Source of the DNA: Modicisalibacter ilicicola DSM 19980
GTDB taxonomy: Bacteria > Pseudomonadota > Gammaproteobacteria > Pseudomonadales > Halomonadaceae
Direction of reading: 5' to 3'
Assembly (NCBI RefSeq): GCF_900128925.1
Contig: NZ_FQUJ01000002.1
Coordinates: forward strand, 158,856 to 222,855
Length of the DNA: 64,000 bases
Both the position numbers and the translations under genes were made by a program. Below the pieces are notes generated by a model that made no database searches, was not told the origin of the DNA, and saw nothing but the letters and a program-made list of their open reading frames with translations. Each line of letters begins with the position of its first letter. Position 1 is the stretch's first letter. Shown here piece after piece: positions 1 to 9,505 of this stretch.

Positions 1-624
1 GATGGCGATGACGTGTGCGCCCCGCGCCTTGGCCAGCTGGACGGCGGCCGAGCCGACCCCGCCAGAGGCGCCCGTGACCAATACTCGCTCGCCCTGAGCG
101 ACCCTGGCGCGTGTCAGCATGTTCTCGGCGGTGGAGTAGGAGCAGGGGAAGGAAGCGAGCTCGACATCGCTCATGTCGCTATCGATGCGGTAGGCATGTC
201 GTCCGGCCACGGTCGTGTACTCCGCGAAACCGCCGTCGCACTCGGAACCGAAGTACCAGGGCGGATCCAGGCGCTTGCCACCGCTTTCCCTGAGGCAGGG
301 CTCGACCAGCACGCGCTCGCCAATCCGCTCGGCACTCACCCCCTCGCCGACCGCGACAATCTCGCCACAGACGTCGGCGCCTTGGATGCGGGGGAACTGA
401 AGCGCCTGGCCCGACCAGCTGGCATCCTCGCTCTCTCCATCGCCTTTCGAATACCAGGCGAGACGGGTATTGATATCCGTATTGTTGACGCCGGCGGCGG
501 CTACCCGAATCAACACCTCACCTGGCCCGGGGGTAGGCACGGGAATATCGTGTCGAGCTTGAAGCATTTCCGGGCCGCCATGCCCGGTGAGCTGGATGCC
601 ATGCATCGTATCAGGCAGCGTCAT
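1..624 (-). CDS. MDR-family zinc-type alcohol dehydrogenase / quinone reductase, C-terminus cut off
   Basis: The first 208 residues of a medium-chain dehydrogenase/reductase; the gene continues past the left window edge. It starts at an ATG at 624. The N-terminal GroES-like domain contains a VNNTDINTR segment, where the NADPH:quinone reductase branch has its substrate-pocket residues. The start of the Rossmann fold is visible as GASGGVGSAAVQLA near residues 185-198, the usual nucleotide-binding signature. Family knowledge gives an NAD(P)H-dependent oxidoreductase of the cytoplasm, but the substrate cannot be told. It runs in the same direction as the deo operon, with about 200 bp between them, and nothing recognisable lies in that gap. 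Confidence 0.8.
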   Translation of the reverse strand, partial: MTLPDTMHGIQLTGHGGPEMLQARHDIPVPTPGPGEVLIRVAAAGVNNTDINTRLAWYSKGDGESEDASWSGQALQFPRIQGADVCGEIVAVGEGVSAERIGERVLVEPCLRESGGKRLDPPWYFGSECDGGFAEYTTVAGRHAYRIDSDMSDVELASFPCSYSTAENMLTRARVAQGERVLVTGASGGVGSAAVQLAKARGAHVIAI

Positions 625-830
625 CGTCGGTTCTCCTCATCAGTTGCAGGGCAGCCGTCTGGACTGACCGAATGGCTTCCTCTCCCAGCGTGGGCCAGGC
701 TGTCGAGGCCCCTTCGTGGAGAAGGAAGAGTTCTCCCGCCAGGTCCTCTCGACCGCTCAGGGTCGCCGGCAAGCTGATCGCCAGCTACTGGCTGGGCGAA
801 GTCTACGCGCCGCATTTCGACCAGCTGACG

Positions 831-1256
831 CTACGCGAATGACGGCTTGCCCAGGTTCTCGGGACCGAAGGCGTCGGGCAGCAGCGCCTCCATATCGTAG
901 TCTCGGAGCAGGTTTCCTTGGGCGTCGAGAACCAGGATTCGCGTTTCGGCCGTGGCGAACTCGCGGATACGCTGGCGACAATCGCCGCAGGGCGAGCAGA
1001 GATGCTCGCCGGGGCCGATCACGTAGACCCGCTGCAGACGACGCTCCCCGGTGCTGACCATGGCGGCGATGGCCGAGGCCTCGGCACAGAGCCCCTTGTA
1101 GTGGGCGGTCTCGACATTGGCCCCGGCGTAGCGGGTGCCGCTCTCGCTCTCCACCACGGCGCCGACCGGGTGATTCGAGTAAGGTGCATAGGCGCGATCG
1201 CGCACGCCGATCAGCTCGGCGACCAGGGTGGCATCGATGGTGGTGGGAACGCTCAT
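831..1256 (-). CDS. cdd: Cytidine deaminase
   Basis: A 141-residue cytidine/deoxycytidine deaminase that makes uridine or deoxyuridine and ammonia. The zinc site is visible: C57 and E59 in the LCAEAS motif, and C90 and C93 in PCGDC. The three-cysteine ligand set and short length match the homotetrameric class rather than the larger dimeric E. coli enzyme. The ATG at 1256 overlaps the deoD stop codon (ATGA), so it is the last cistron of the deo operon and probably translationally coupled. It feeds pyrimidine nucleosides to the phosphorolytic enzymes encoded upstream. A longer in-frame reading starting at 1388 would lie inside deoD and is rejected. Confidence 0.95.
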   Translation of the reverse strand: MSVPTTIDATLVAELIGVRDRAYAPYSNHPVGAVVESESGTRYAGANVETAHYKGLCAEASAIAAMVSTGERRLQRVYVIGPGEHLCSPCGDCRQRIREFATAETRILVLDAQGNLLRDYDMEALLPDAFGPENLGKPSFA

Positions 1257-1987
1257 GGGGCGACCTCCCTGGCCTGGTCGTCTCGCAGCACACTCTCCAG
1301 GGCTACCACCATCATCTCGTCGAAGGTGGCCTGGCGCTCGGCGCTGGAGAGCGAATCCCCCTTGAGGATGTGATCGGACACGGTGCACAGGGTGGCGGCC
1401 CGGGCACCGAACTCGGCGGCCACGCCGTAGAGGCCGGCAGCTTCCATCTCCACGCCGACGATACCGTAGCGCTTGAGCAGTTCGGCGGTCTCGGGACGCG
1501 GATCGTAGAACAGGTCCGCCGAGAAGAGGTTGCCGACCTTGACCGCGATACCCTGGGCCGCGGCGGCGTCCACCGCGTGCCGGGTCAGTTCGAAGTCGGC
1601 GATGGCGGCGAAGTCCATGCCCGCGAAGCGGGTGCGGTTCACGCCGGAGTCGGTGCAGGCCCCCAGGCCGATGATCACGTCGCGCAGGGCGATATCGTCG
1701 CGCACCGCCCCGCAGGAGCCGACGCGAATCAGCGTCTTGACGCCGTAGTCGACGATCAGCTCTCGAGCGTAGATGGATACCGAGGGGATGCCCATGCCAT
1801 GCCCCATCACCGAGATGTCACGCCCCTTGTAGTGCCCGCTGAAGCCGCTCATGCTGCGCACGCTGTTGACTTCCCGCACGTCGTCGAGGAAGGTCTCGGC
1901 GATATACCGGGCACGCAGCGGGTCGCCGGGCATCAGCACGGTATCGGCAAAATCGCCGGGCTCGGCGTTGATATGGGGTGTCGCCAT
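1253..1987 (-). CDS. deoD: Purine-nucleoside phosphorylase DeoD
   Basis: A 244-residue trimer-of-dimers (hexameric) class purine nucleoside phosphorylase. It cleaves purine (deoxy)nucleosides with phosphate to base plus (deoxy)ribose-1-phosphate. The N-terminal [20 protein letters not shown] and the internal [11 protein letters not shown] are typical of DeoD. It overlaps cdd by four bases downstream, and its start abuts the stop of deoB. The product, (deoxy)ribose-1-phosphate, is passed to DeoB. Length is close to the E. coli enzyme. Confidence 0.96.
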   Translation of the reverse strand: MATPHINAEPGDFADTVLMPGDPLRARYIAETFLDDVREVNSVRSMSGFSGHYKGRDISVMGHGMGIPSVSIYARELIVDYGVKTLIRVGSCGAVRDDIALRDVIIGLGACTDSGVNRTRFAGMDFAAIADFELTRHAVDAAAAQGIAVKVGNLFSADLFYDPRPETAELLKRYGIVGVEMEAAGLYGVAAEFGARAATLCTVSDHILKGDSLSSAERQATFDEMMVVALESVLRDDQAREVAP

Positions 1988-3273
1988 CAGGAGGTTCCTT
2001 GTGGGCCGGTGGAAAGAAAGCTGATGCCATCGGCCATCGCCGGCAGGCCGAAGTAGGCGGCGAGACTCTGGCCGATGTCGGCGAAGGTCTCCCGGGCGCC
2101 CAGGGAACCAGTCTCCATCCCCGCGCCTCGGGCGAGTACCGGGATATGCTCCCGGGTGTGGTCGCTGCCGGGCCAGGTCGGGTCACAGCCATGGTCGGCG
2201 GTGAGGATCAGCAGGTCGTCGTCGTCAAGCCTGGCGAGAAGCTCGGGCAGTCGCGCATCGAAGCGCTCCAGGGCCGCCGCGTAGCCGGTGATATCGCGGC
2301 GATGACCGTAGAGCATGTCGAAATCGACGAAGTTGGTCATGATCAGGCGGCGCTCGCCGGCCTCGTCCAGGGCCGCCAGGGTGGCGTCCATCAACGCATC
2401 GTGACCGCTGGCCTTGACCGAGCGCGAGATACCGCAATGGGCGTAGATATCGGCGATCTTGCCGATGGCGATCACCTCGCCACCGGCCTCGTGAAGCTTC
2501 TGGAGCACGGTGGGCGATGGCGGCTCGACGCTGTAGTCACGCCGATTGGCGCTGCGCACGAAGGTCTCGGCCGTCTCGCCGGTGAACGGGCGGGCGATCA
2601 CCCGGCCGATGTTGTAGGGCTCGAGCAGGCCCCGGGCGATCTCGCAGACCCGGTAGAGCCGTTCCAGGCCGAAGACTTCCTCATGCGCGGCGATCTGGAA
2701 CACCGAGTCCGCCGAGGTGTAGACGATGGGCTTGCCGCTGGCGACGTGCGCTTCGCCGAGTCGGGCGATGATCTCGGTGCCCGAGGCATGGCAGTTGCCG
2801 ATCACCCCGGGCAGCTCGGCGTCGCGCACCAGTGACTCGAGCAGTTCGTCGGGAAAGCTCGCTTGCCTGTCGGGGAAATAGCCCCAATCGAAGCGCACCG
2901 GTACCCCGGCGATCTCCCAGTGGCCGGAAGGCGTATCCTTGCCGGAAGACACCTCCCGGGCATGACCATAGGCACCGTCGAGCTCATCAGGAACGGCCAT
3001 GCCCTCGGCCCAGGCGCCGGTACTCTCGCGGTGGGCGTGCAACAGCCCCAGGCCCGCCAGGTTGGGCAGCTGAAGCGGGCCCCGGCAGCCTAGGCTGGCT
3101 TCGGGGCCCTGTGAAGAACCGGCTTCGGGGCCCTGTAAAGAATCGGCATCACCTCGGGCGCAGGCGGCGGCGATATGCCCCAGGGTGTCGGCACCGGCAT
3201 CGCCGAAGTCGGCGGCATCCGGCGTGGCGCCGATGCCGAAGGAGTCGAGTACCAGTACGACGGCGCGTGTCAT
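1987..3273 (-). CDS. deoB: Phosphopentomutase DeoB, with a repeat-bearing insertion
   Basis: A 428-residue alkaline-phosphatase-superfamily mutase that interconverts (deoxy)ribose-1-phosphate and -5-phosphate. The metal-binding start ([10 protein letters not shown]), the [11 protein letters not shown] segment and the C-terminal [18 protein letters not shown] segment are all present. The protein is about 20 residues longer than the E. coli enzyme because of an insertion near residues 41-66, which carries two copies of a QGPEA unit encoded by a 24-bp tandem repeat (3097-3144). The start at 3273 overlaps the deoA stop. The insertion is in frame, so the enzyme is probably still active. Confidence 0.95.
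   Translation of the reverse strand: MTRAVVLVLDSFGIGATPDAADFGDAGADTLGHIAAACARGDADSLQGPEAGSSQGPEASLGCRGPLQLPNLAGLGLLHAHRESTGAWAEGMAVPDELDGAYGHAREVSSGKDTPSGHWEIAGVPVRFDWGYFPDRQASFPDELLESLVRDAELPGVIGNCHASGTEIIARLGEAHVASGKPIVYTSADSVFQIAAHEEVFGLERLYRVCEIARGLLEPYNIGRVIARPFTGETAETFVRSANRRDYSVEPPSPTVLQKLHEAGGEVIAIGKIADIYAHCGISRSVKASGHDALMDATLAALDEAGERRLIMTNFVDFDMLYGHRRDITGYAAALERFDARLPELLARLDDDDLLILTADHGCDPTWPGSDHTREHIPVLARGAGMETGSLGARETFADIGQSLAAYFGLPAMADGISFLSTGPQGTS
3097..3144. repeat. 24-bp tandem repeat, two copies, inside deoB
   Basis: Two adjacent 24-bp copies (3097-3120 and 3121-3144) differ at two positions. Both begin GGCTTCGGGGCCCTGT. Because 24 is a multiple of three, the repeat adds residues without breaking the deoB frame. 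It lies in the segment that makes this DeoB longer than the E. coli protein. Confidence 0.85.
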
Positions 3274-4598
3274 GTTGCCTCCCGGCGGATCATCTCGTGA
3301 ATCAAGGTGGGCGGCGTGATATCGACATCGCCGATCTCGGCCGCGGCCAGCACACGCTGGGCGGCGCGCCGGGCATCGGCCGGGTCGCGGGCATGGACGA
3401 TCGCCAGCGGATGCTGGTCATCGACGCGCTCGCCCAGGGCGGCGATGTCGCTCAGGCCGACGGCGTGGTCGATGGCCTGCCCGGCCTGCAGACGCCCCCC
3501 GCCCAGTTCGACCACGGCCATTCCCAGGGCCCGGGTGTCGAGTCGCCGCAGGATGCCCGGCCTGTCGGCATGCACCGCGACCTGGCAAGAGGCCCTGGGC
3601 AGATGTCGATCGGCACGCTCGAGCAGATCCGTGGGCCCGCCGAGCCCAGCCACCATGCGCGAGAACCGTTCGGCGGCGGCCCCGGAAGAAAGCGCCCGGT
3701 CGAGACGCGTCATGGCCGCTTGGGTCGATTCGGCCAGACCGCCCTGAAGCAGCATTTCAATCGCCACTGCCCGGGTCACCTCGAGCAGGCGGCCTTCTCG
3801 CCTATCACCGGTCAAGAGCGCGATGGCTTCGTGCACTTCCAGGGCATTGCCCGCGCAGGGCGCCAGCGGCTGGCTCATGTCGGTGAGCAGTGCCGTGGTC
3901 GGCGTTCCCGCCCGGCTGGCCACCTCGGCAATGGTGGTGGCCAACTCGGTGGACGCCTCGTATGTGGGCATAAAGGCGCCGCTGCCCACCTTGACGTCCA
4001 TGACCAGGGCGTCGAGCCCGCAGGCGAGTTTCTTGCCGAGGATCGAGGCGACGATCAGCGGCAGCGACTCCACCGTGGCGGTGACGTCGCGTACCGCATA
4101 GAGGCGCTTGTCGGCGGGCGCCAGATCCGCGGTCTGGCCGATGATCGCCACGCCGGCCTCCTTGACCAGACGCCGAAAACGCGCCTGATCCGGGGCGACA
4201 TCGTAGCCGGGGATCGACTCGAGCTTGTCCAGCGTACCGCCGGTATGACCCAGGCCACGTCCGGAAACCATCGGCACATGGCCGCCGCAGGCGGCGATCC
4301 AGGGGCCGAGCACCAACGATACCAGATCACCGACCCCGCCGGTGGAATGCTTGTCTAGCACCGGCCCGGGCAGATCGAGATCGTCCCAGCGCAGCACCTG
4401 ACCCGAGTCCCGGGTGGCGATGGTCAGCGCCACGGTCTCGGCATCGCTCATGCCGTTGAGATACACCGCCATGGCGAAGGCCCCCAATTGACCGTCGCCA
4501 ATATGCTCCTCGGCAATACCGCTCACGAATTCGGCGATGGCCTCCGGAGGCAGCTCGCGGCCATCGCGCTTGGCACGAATCAGCTCCTGGGGCAGCAT
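3270..4598 (-). CDS. deoA: Thymidine phosphorylase DeoA
   Basis: A 442-residue pyrimidine phosphorylase that converts thymidine (and deoxyuridine) plus phosphate to base and 2-deoxyribose-1-phosphate. The phosphate-binding KHSTGGVGD motif and the [19 protein letters not shown] signature are intact. Length matches the E. coli protein (about 440). It overlaps deoC upstream and deoB downstream by four bases at each junction, so translation of deoC-deoA-deoB is probably coupled. It acts in the cytoplasm as part of nucleoside catabolism. Confidence 0.97.
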   Translation of the reverse strand: MLPQELIRAKRDGRELPPEAIAEFVSGIAEEHIGDGQLGAFAMAVYLNGMSDAETVALTIATRDSGQVLRWDDLDLPGPVLDKHSTGGVGDLVSLVLGPWIAACGGHVPMVSGRGLGHTGGTLDKLESIPGYDVAPDQARFRRLVKEAGVAIIGQTADLAPADKRLYAVRDVTATVESLPLIVASILGKKLACGLDALVMDVKVGSGAFMPTYEASTELATTIAEVASRAGTPTTALLTDMSQPLAPCAGNALEVHEAIALLTGDRREGRLLEVTRAVAIEMLLQGGLAESTQAAMTRLDRALSSGAAAERFSRMVAGLGGPTDLLERADRHLPRASCQVAVHADRPGILRRLDTRALGMAVVELGGGRLQAGQAIDHAVGLSDIAALGERVDDQHPLAIVHARDPADARRAAQRVLAAAEIGDVDITPPTLIHEMIRREAT

Positions 4599-5389
4599 CA
4601 GTAGTCTCCAGCGACGCCCGTCGAAACGTCATCCACGCCGAGCGTGGCAAGCAGGCTGTCGAGCAGGCTCGAGGCACCGAAACGGAAGTGCGCCGGGGTG
4701 AGCCAGTCCCTGCCCATGAGGCGTGCCGCCAGTTGCAGATAGGCCTGGGCGTCTTCGGCACTGCGCACGCCGCCGGCCGCCTTGAAGCCTATGTCCTGAG
4801 CGCTGTCACGAATCAGGGTCAACAGGATCTCGGCCGACTCGAGGGTGGCGTTGACCGTCACCTTGCCGGTGGAGGTCTTGAGGAAGTCGGCCCCCCCGGC
4901 GATGGCCAGTTCCCCGGCACGCCGGATCAGCCCGGGGTCATTCAGTTCGCCGGTCTCCAGAATCACCTTGAGCGTGGCGTCGGCGCAGACCGCCTTGCAG
5001 GCGGCGACCAGTTCACGACCTTGCGCCTCGTCCCCGGCCATCAGGGCACGATAGGGGAAGACCACGTCCACTTCGTCGGCCCCCGAGGCGACGGCTTCCC
5101 TGACCTCTCGGGCAACCTCGACGATTTCGCCATCGCCCCGGGGAAAGTTGGCGACCGTGGCGACCTTCACGACATCTCCGAGGCCGTAGGCGGCCAGTGC
5201 ACGCTTGGCGGTCACCACGAAGGCAGGGTAGACACAGACCGCCGCCGGGGCACCTGCCGACGTCTTCGCCCGTCGACACAACGCCTCGATGGTGGCATCG
5301 CTGTCGTCATCGTTGAGGCTGGTAAGATCCATCAGGCTCAGGGCCTGACGTGCCGCGTTACGAAGGTCGTTATCGAAAGAGTGGGTCAT
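4598..5389 (-). CDS. deoC: Deoxyribose-phosphate aldolase DeoC
   Basis: A 263-residue class I aldolase that splits 2-deoxyribose-5-phosphate into acetaldehyde and glyceraldehyde-3-phosphate. The Schiff-base lysine lies in the motif DFLKTSTGK. The start at ATG 5389 (MTHSFDNDL) is preferred over the longer reading from 5461, because that extension runs into the nupC 3' end. It is the first of the four overlapping enzyme genes and follows nupC at a 34-bp gap. It is close in length to E. coli DeoC (259). Confidence 0.95.
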   Translation of the reverse strand: MTHSFDNDLRNAARQALSLMDLTSLNDDDSDATIEALCRRAKTSAGAPAAVCVYPAFVVTAKRALAAYGLGDVVKVATVANFPRGDGEIVEVAREVREAVASGADEVDVVFPYRALMAGDEAQGRELVAACKAVCADATLKVILETGELNDPGLIRRAGELAIAGGADFLKTSTGKVTVNATLESAEILLTLIRDSAQDIGFKAAGGVRSAEDAQAYLQLAARLMGRDWLTPAHFRFGASSLLDSLLATLGVDDVSTGVAGDY

Positions 5390-5423
5390 GCTGTCCTCCC
5401 GTGGGTTAGCGTCATGTTGGCCC

Positions 5424-6695
5424 TCATCCTGCCGCCGCCAGGGCGATGAAGAAACCGGCAATCGTGGCGGACATCAGGTTGGAGAGCGTGCCCGCCAGCA
5501 CTGCCTTGAGGCCGAACCGAGCAATGTCGTGGCGGCGGCTGGGGGCGATGCTGCCCAGCCCGCCGAGCAGAATGGCGATGGACGACAGATTGGCGAAGCC
5601 GCACAGGGCAAACGACAGAATCGCCACGGTGTGGGGCGAAATCATCTCGCCAGTGGCGGGTACCATCTGCTCGCCGTCGATGAAGGGCGCCAGGTTGACG
5701 TAGGCAACAAACTCGTTGAGCACCAGCTTCTGACCGATGAAAGAGCCAGCGAACACTGCCTCTTCCCAACCCACGCCCAGCAGAAAGGCCAGAGGCGCGA
5801 ACAACCAGCCCAGGATCAGCTCCAGACTCAGCGACTCCATGCCGAACCAGCCACCGACTCCACCCAGGATGCCGTTGATCAGCGCGATCAGGCCAATGAA
5901 GGCCAGCAGCATGGCCCCGACGTTGGCCGCCAGCTGCAGGCCCGAAGAGGCCCCCGCGGCAGCGGCATCGAGCACGTTGCTCGGATGGTCCTGCTCGTCG
6001 AGCACTTCGTTGGCCTTGTCGGCATCATCCACCACTTCCTGGGTCTCGGGCATGATCAGCTTGGCGAACAGCAACCCGCCCGGGGCGGCCATGAAGGAGG
6101 CCGCCACCAGGTATTCCATGGGGATCCCCAGGGCGGCGTATCCCGCCAGCACCGAGCCCGCGACCGAAGCGAGCCCGCCGCACATCACGGCGAAGAGTTG
6201 CGAGGGGGTCATGCGAGCGATGAAGGGACGCACCACCAGGGGCGCCTCGGTCTGGCCGACGAAGATGTTGGCGGTGGCCGAGAGCGATTCGGTGCGGGAG
6301 GTGCCGAGCGCCTTCTGCAGGGCGCCGCCGAGAATGCGGATCACCCACTGCATGATGCCCAGGTAGTAGAGCACGGCGGTCAGCGAGGCGAAGAAGATGA
6401 TCACCGGCAATACCTTGATCGCGAACACGAAGCCGACCGACTCCACGTCGGCCAGTCCCCCGAAGAGAAAATCGATGCCGTCGTTGGCATAGAGCACCAC
6501 CTGGCTGACGGCATCGGAAACCGTCTTGAGCACCACCTGGCCGAAGGGAACGTAGAGCACGAAGGCGCCGATCCCCGCCTGGATGGCAAAAGCGACGCCC
6601 ACGGTACGCAGACGAATCGCACGGCGGTTGGTGGAGAACAGCAACGCGATGAGTATCAGGGTCGCCATCCCGATGAGGCTCATGAGCAGTGTCAT
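5424..6695 (-). CDS. nupC: Concentrative nucleoside transporter NupC
   Basis: A 423-residue inner-membrane symporter of the CNT family, which imports nucleosides driven by a proton or sodium gradient. The polypeptide has many hydrophobic helices and the family segments [39 protein letters not shown] and [17 protein letters not shown] ribosome binding site (AAAAGGACC) precedes ATG 6695. It lies between the outer-membrane channel gene and deoC, so uptake and degradation are encoded together. Sodium coupling would be plausible in a halophile but cannot be read from the sequence. Confidence 0.93.
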   Translation of the reverse strand: MTLLMSLIGMATLILIALLFSTNRRAIRLRTVGVAFAIQAGIGAFVLYVPFGQVVLKTVSDAVSQVVLYANDGIDFLFGGLADVESVGFVFAIKVLPVIIFFASLTAVLYYLGIMQWVIRILGGALQKALGTSRTESLSATANIFVGQTEAPLVVRPFIARMTPSQLFAVMCGGLASVAGSVLAGYAALGIPMEYLVAASFMAAPGGLLFAKLIMPETQEVVDDADKANEVLDEQDHPSNVLDAAAAGASSGLQLAANVGAMLLAFIGLIALINGILGGVGGWFGMESLSLELILGWLFAPLAFLLGVGWEEAVFAGSFIGQKLVLNEFVAYVNLAPFIDGEQMVPATGEMISPHTVAILSFALCGFANLSSIAILLGGLGSIAPSRRHDIARFGLKAVLAGTLSNLMSATIAGFFIALAAAG

Positions 6696-6710
6696 GGCAA
6701 GGTCCTTTTT

Positions 6711-7532
6711 CTACAAGAAATTGTATTTGAGGGTGTAGATCATGGCGTTCTGGTAATGGTCGGCAGTGCCCAGCTTGTTGTCGGAATAGCGATATTGCAC
6801 GCCGGTGGTGATCGCCTCGACAGGGTGCCACCACAGCGCCACGGCGCCGTTGGTGCCGACGCTTCCGGCCGAGCCGTTGACGTAGTTGCGAGCAAGGTAG
6901 TCGTCATCCCGGCCGAAGGTCTGCTCGTGCCAGTTGGTCAGGCTGAGGTTCTCGCCGAAGGCCTCGAAATCGTAGCCCAGCACCCAGCCGAGCATGTAGC
7001 CATTCTCGCCGCTGTAACCGCCGGACTGGCTCTCCACCCAGGCCTTGCCCAGAAACGGCTTGAACCACAGCCCATTGTCGAAGGTGTGGCGGTACCCCAA
7101 CCCCACGACGCGGTCCTGCTCCTCGCTGTCATAACCGTAGTCGCGAAAGTCGTAGACGTGAAAGTAAAGCGAGAAAGGCGTCTCGCCCAGGTAGATATGC
7201 GAGGTGACCTTGGCGGCACTGCGTCGGTTGTCGCGACCGTCCTCCTCTCGGGTCTCGTTCTGAGGGTTCTCGAAGTCGTAGAAGCCATAGAACTCCCCCC
7301 AGTCGAAGCCGACGCCACCTTCGAGCTCGAGGTAGAAGAAATCCCCCTTGGCGGCATTGTCGGCGGTGCGCTCCTCGGTGCCATCCGACCAGTCGAGATA
7401 ATTGATCGACACGTTGGCGAAGGACCAGCGAGGCGCGAAGGCCTCCTCGGCCTGCACAGCCGTTGAGGCCCATGGCAGGGCATTGGCGGCAGCAAGCAAG
7501 GCAATGGGGGTGCATCGAAGGAACTTGGGCAT
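6711..7532 (-). CDS. Outer-membrane nucleoside channel, Tsx/OmpK family
   Basis: A 273-residue beta-barrel protein of the nucleoside-specific channel family (Tsx type). A signal peptide is visible at residues 1-28 (hydrophobic stretch ending in AVQAEE). Alternating aromatic strands follow, and the protein ends in the C-terminal phenylalanine-leucine YNFL typical of barrels assembled by BAM. The start at ATG 7532 is chosen because a signal peptide begins there. It is the first gene of the nucleoside operon, about 80 bp downstream of the DeoR-type operators, and 15 bp before nupC. It would let nucleosides cross the outer membrane. Confidence 0.88.
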   Translation of the reverse strand: MPKFLRCTPIALLAAANALPWASTAVQAEEAFAPRWSFANVSINYLDWSDGTEERTADNAAKGDFFYLELEGGVGFDWGEFYGFYDFENPQNETREEDGRDNRRSAAKVTSHIYLGETPFSLYFHVYDFRDYGYDSEEQDRVVGLGYRHTFDNGLWFKPFLGKAWVESQSGGYSGENGYMLGWVLGYDFEAFGENLSLTNWHEQTFGRDDDYLARNYVNGSAGSVGTNGAVALWWHPVEAITTGVQYRYSDNKLGTADHYQNAMIYTLKYNFL

Positions 7533-7612
7533 GACGGATTCCACTCTTGTCGTTGTCATCGGCGAGAGAGCCGTGAGCACGAAGGGGCGTCACGGCACTC
7601 GGAGTGAAATCT

Positions 7613-7639
7613 ATAACATTTGATGTTATTTTTCTAACA
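7613..7639. promoter_or_regulatory. Two overlapping DeoR-type operators between the tsx-like gene and deoR
   Basis: A perfect 7-bp inverted repeat with a 3-bp spacer (ATAACAT, ATGTTAT) spans 7613-7629. Overlapping it, 7624-7639 reads TGTTATTTTTCTAACA and matches 13 of 16 bases of the E. coli DeoR operator (TGTTAGAATTCTAACA, recalled). The sites lie in an AT-rich patch about 80 bp upstream of the nucleoside operon, next to the divergent deoR gene. They would allow repression relieved by deoxyribose-5-phosphate, as known for DeoR. The promoter core itself is not clearly resolved. Confidence 0.65.
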
Positions 7640-7730
7640 AAAACCTCCCTGCCCTTGCTTGTCCCAGGAGGGTCGGGGATTCGGATAGCATGAGCGGCGG
7701 GCTCCCCCTCGCTCTCTGGAGAACCTTGGC

Positions 7731-8486
7731 ATGAATGAACGCAGTGCCCGACGACTGGGGCGACTCACCGAGGCATTGGCACGTGGCGGCACCTTGCGGC
7801 TGTCCGAGGCCGCCAGGCTGTGTGGCGTTTCGGAGATGACCATCCGCCGCGACCTGTCGGCCGGTGATGGCGGCCTGACGTTGATCGGGGGGCATCTGGT
7901 GCGTGCCGACGACCCCCGCTATGCCCCGCTCTACGACCTGGCCACCCAGCAGGACCGCCAGGCCGAAGCCAAGCAGCGGCTATGCGAGGTGGCGGCGCGT
8001 CACATCGAGGATGGCGATACGCTGTTCGTCGACTGCGGCACCACCCTCATGCCGCTGGTCTCGGGCCTCGACCAGGAGCGCTCCCTGACGGTGGTCACCT
8101 ACGCCCTCAACGTGGCCAATGCGCTCTCCCGCCTGCCGGGGGTGCGCCTGGTATTGCTGGGGGGCGTCTATCACCCCTCCTCCCAGACCTTTGCCAGCGA
8201 CGACATCGTTGCACGCCTTTCTCGACTGGGCATCAACAAGGCCTTCATCACCGCCGCCGGGGTGCACGCGAAAAAGGGGGTGAGCTGTTTCCATTTCCAT
8301 GAAGTGGCGCCCAAGCAAGCGGCAATCGCCTGCGCCACCCAGCGTCTGCTGGTGGCCGACGACAGCAAGGCGGGGATCATCCGCCCCGCCTACTTTGCCA
8401 CTCTCGACGATTTCGACGTGGTGATCACGGGCCCCGAGTCAGGGCTCGAGACAACGGCAGGCCGTCCCCAGATCATCGTGGCTTGA
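7731..8486 (+). CDS. deoR: Deoxyribonucleoside regulon repressor DeoR
   Basis: A 251-residue DeoR-family regulator, the same size as E. coli DeoR (252). An N-terminal helix-turn-helix contains the motif GVSEMTIRRDL. The C-terminal sugar-phosphate sensor domain has LFVDCGTT and AAGVHAKKGVSCF, both close to the E. coli protein rather than to generic GlpR-like members. It is divergent from the operon it is expected to control, with operators in the shared 198-bp gap. The inducer known for this family member is deoxyribose-5-phosphate. Confidence 0.9.
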   Translation: MNERSARRLGRLTEALARGGTLRLSEAARLCGVSEMTIRRDLSAGDGGLTLIGGHLVRADDPRYAPLYDLATQQDRQAEAKQRLCEVAARHIEDGDTLFVDCGTTLMPLVSGLDQERSLTVVTYALNVANALSRLPGVRLVLLGGVYHPSSQTFASDDIVARLSRLGINKAFITAAGVHAKKGVSCFHFHEVAPKQAAIACATQRLLVADDSKAGIIRPAYFATLDDFDVVITGPESGLETTAGRPQIIVA

Positions 8487-8528
8487 ACGCGTGTTTCCGC
8501 TACCTTTACCCGATAGTCGGAGGTCTGG

Positions 8529-9488
8529 CTACGATACCGGAGAAACGAACCCTTCGGGCTTGATGGCCAGTACCGAACAATCTATCTGGGCGAGGATGGC
8601 TTCTGCCGTATTGCCGATGACAGCCCCGGCGATCCCCGCGCGGGCAACCGTACCCATTACCACGAGATCAGCCTTGACGGCCTCCGCCATTCTTGGGATC
8701 TCGCGATCGGGAATTCCCTTGACAACATGGGAAATCGGGGAGAGATATCGATATGCTTCCTCGCCTATATTCTCTTTCAAGGAATCAAGCAGCACACGCA
8801 TCTTATAATGACTTCGGCGATATTCGTCTTCGAACAACTCGCTCCTTACTCTATCCGGTTGCTCCACCCAAAGGCTGACAAACCCCGCTTCCGGAACGTC
8901 GTAGATGTTCACCACGTGCAATGACGCAAAATCCGAGAGCGACAATGAACTGGCCAGGTTCAGTATCATCTCGTTCAATCCATCATTGATATCCTCATCA
9001 TCGCCATCAAACGCAACCGCGGCCATGATATGGCGATAATCCGGTTTTTCGTTTTGCTTCATCAGCCAAACCGGACAAGGACACCTGCGCAGCAGGTTCA
9101 TGTCATCGCTGCCAAAAAAACGGTCTAGCCAGCTTGTAGCATCGGTTTCCTTGATGACCCCATCGATGTTTTTCATCTGCACGGCACGAATGATCTCTAC
9201 ATGCCTTTTACCCACCATGAGCTCCGCACTGGCATTGCACTCCGCCTCGAGCAAGGAAAGCAGACGCCGTAGCTCGCTGTCTTCATGCTCAAGCACTTTT
9301 TGCTGAAGCTCCTGCCCATTGACGTGGTATTTCCTCGCGTAAGAGGAGAGCGAGACTTCGGGAAGGACACGCAGCAGGGTCAAATCCGCCTGGTTGTTCT
9401 TGGCGAGCGAAACAGCTCGCTTCCAGGATGGAGAAGACTCATTGGTCTGGGGACCGAGCACATATAAGATATTCTTAAAACCTTTCAT
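8529..9488 (-). CDS. Tandem-domain universal stress protein (UspE-like)
   Basis: A 319-residue protein with two Usp domains (about residues 1-150 and 160-319). The second has the ATP-binding pattern GTVARAGIAGAVIGNTAEAIL. The start is fixed at ATG 9488 by a perfect Shine-Dalgarno AAGGAGGT (complement at 9496-9503); the alternative start at 9512 would lie upstream of that site. Only 17 bp separate it from the stop of the molybdenum oxidoreductase, so the two are likely co-transcribed. Its coding bases are visibly richer in A and T than its neighbours. Usp proteins are cytoplasmic and often linked to anaerobic or energy stress; the specific role here is unknown. Confidence 0.88.
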   Translation of the reverse strand: MKGFKNILYVLGPQTNESSPSWKRAVSLAKNNQADLTLLRVLPEVSLSSYARKYHVNGQELQQKVLEHEDSELRRLLSLLEAECNASAELMVGKRHVEIIRAVQMKNIDGVIKETDATSWLDRFFGSDDMNLLRRCPCPVWLMKQNEKPDYRHIMAAVAFDGDDEDINDGLNEMILNLASSLSLSDFASLHVVNIYDVPEAGFVSLWVEQPDRVRSELFEDEYRRSHYKMRVLLDSLKENIGEEAYRYLSPISHVVKGIPDREIPRMAEAVKADLVVMGTVARAGIAGAVIGNTAEAILAQIDCSVLAIKPEGFVSPVS

Positions 9489-9505
9489 GATACCGACCTC
9501 CTTAC

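Noticed and set aside
2832-4358. Plus-strand 508-codon open frame across deoB and deoA
   Set aside because: It is antisense to two well-supported enzymes and shows repetitive Arg, Gly and Pro composition typical of shadow frames.
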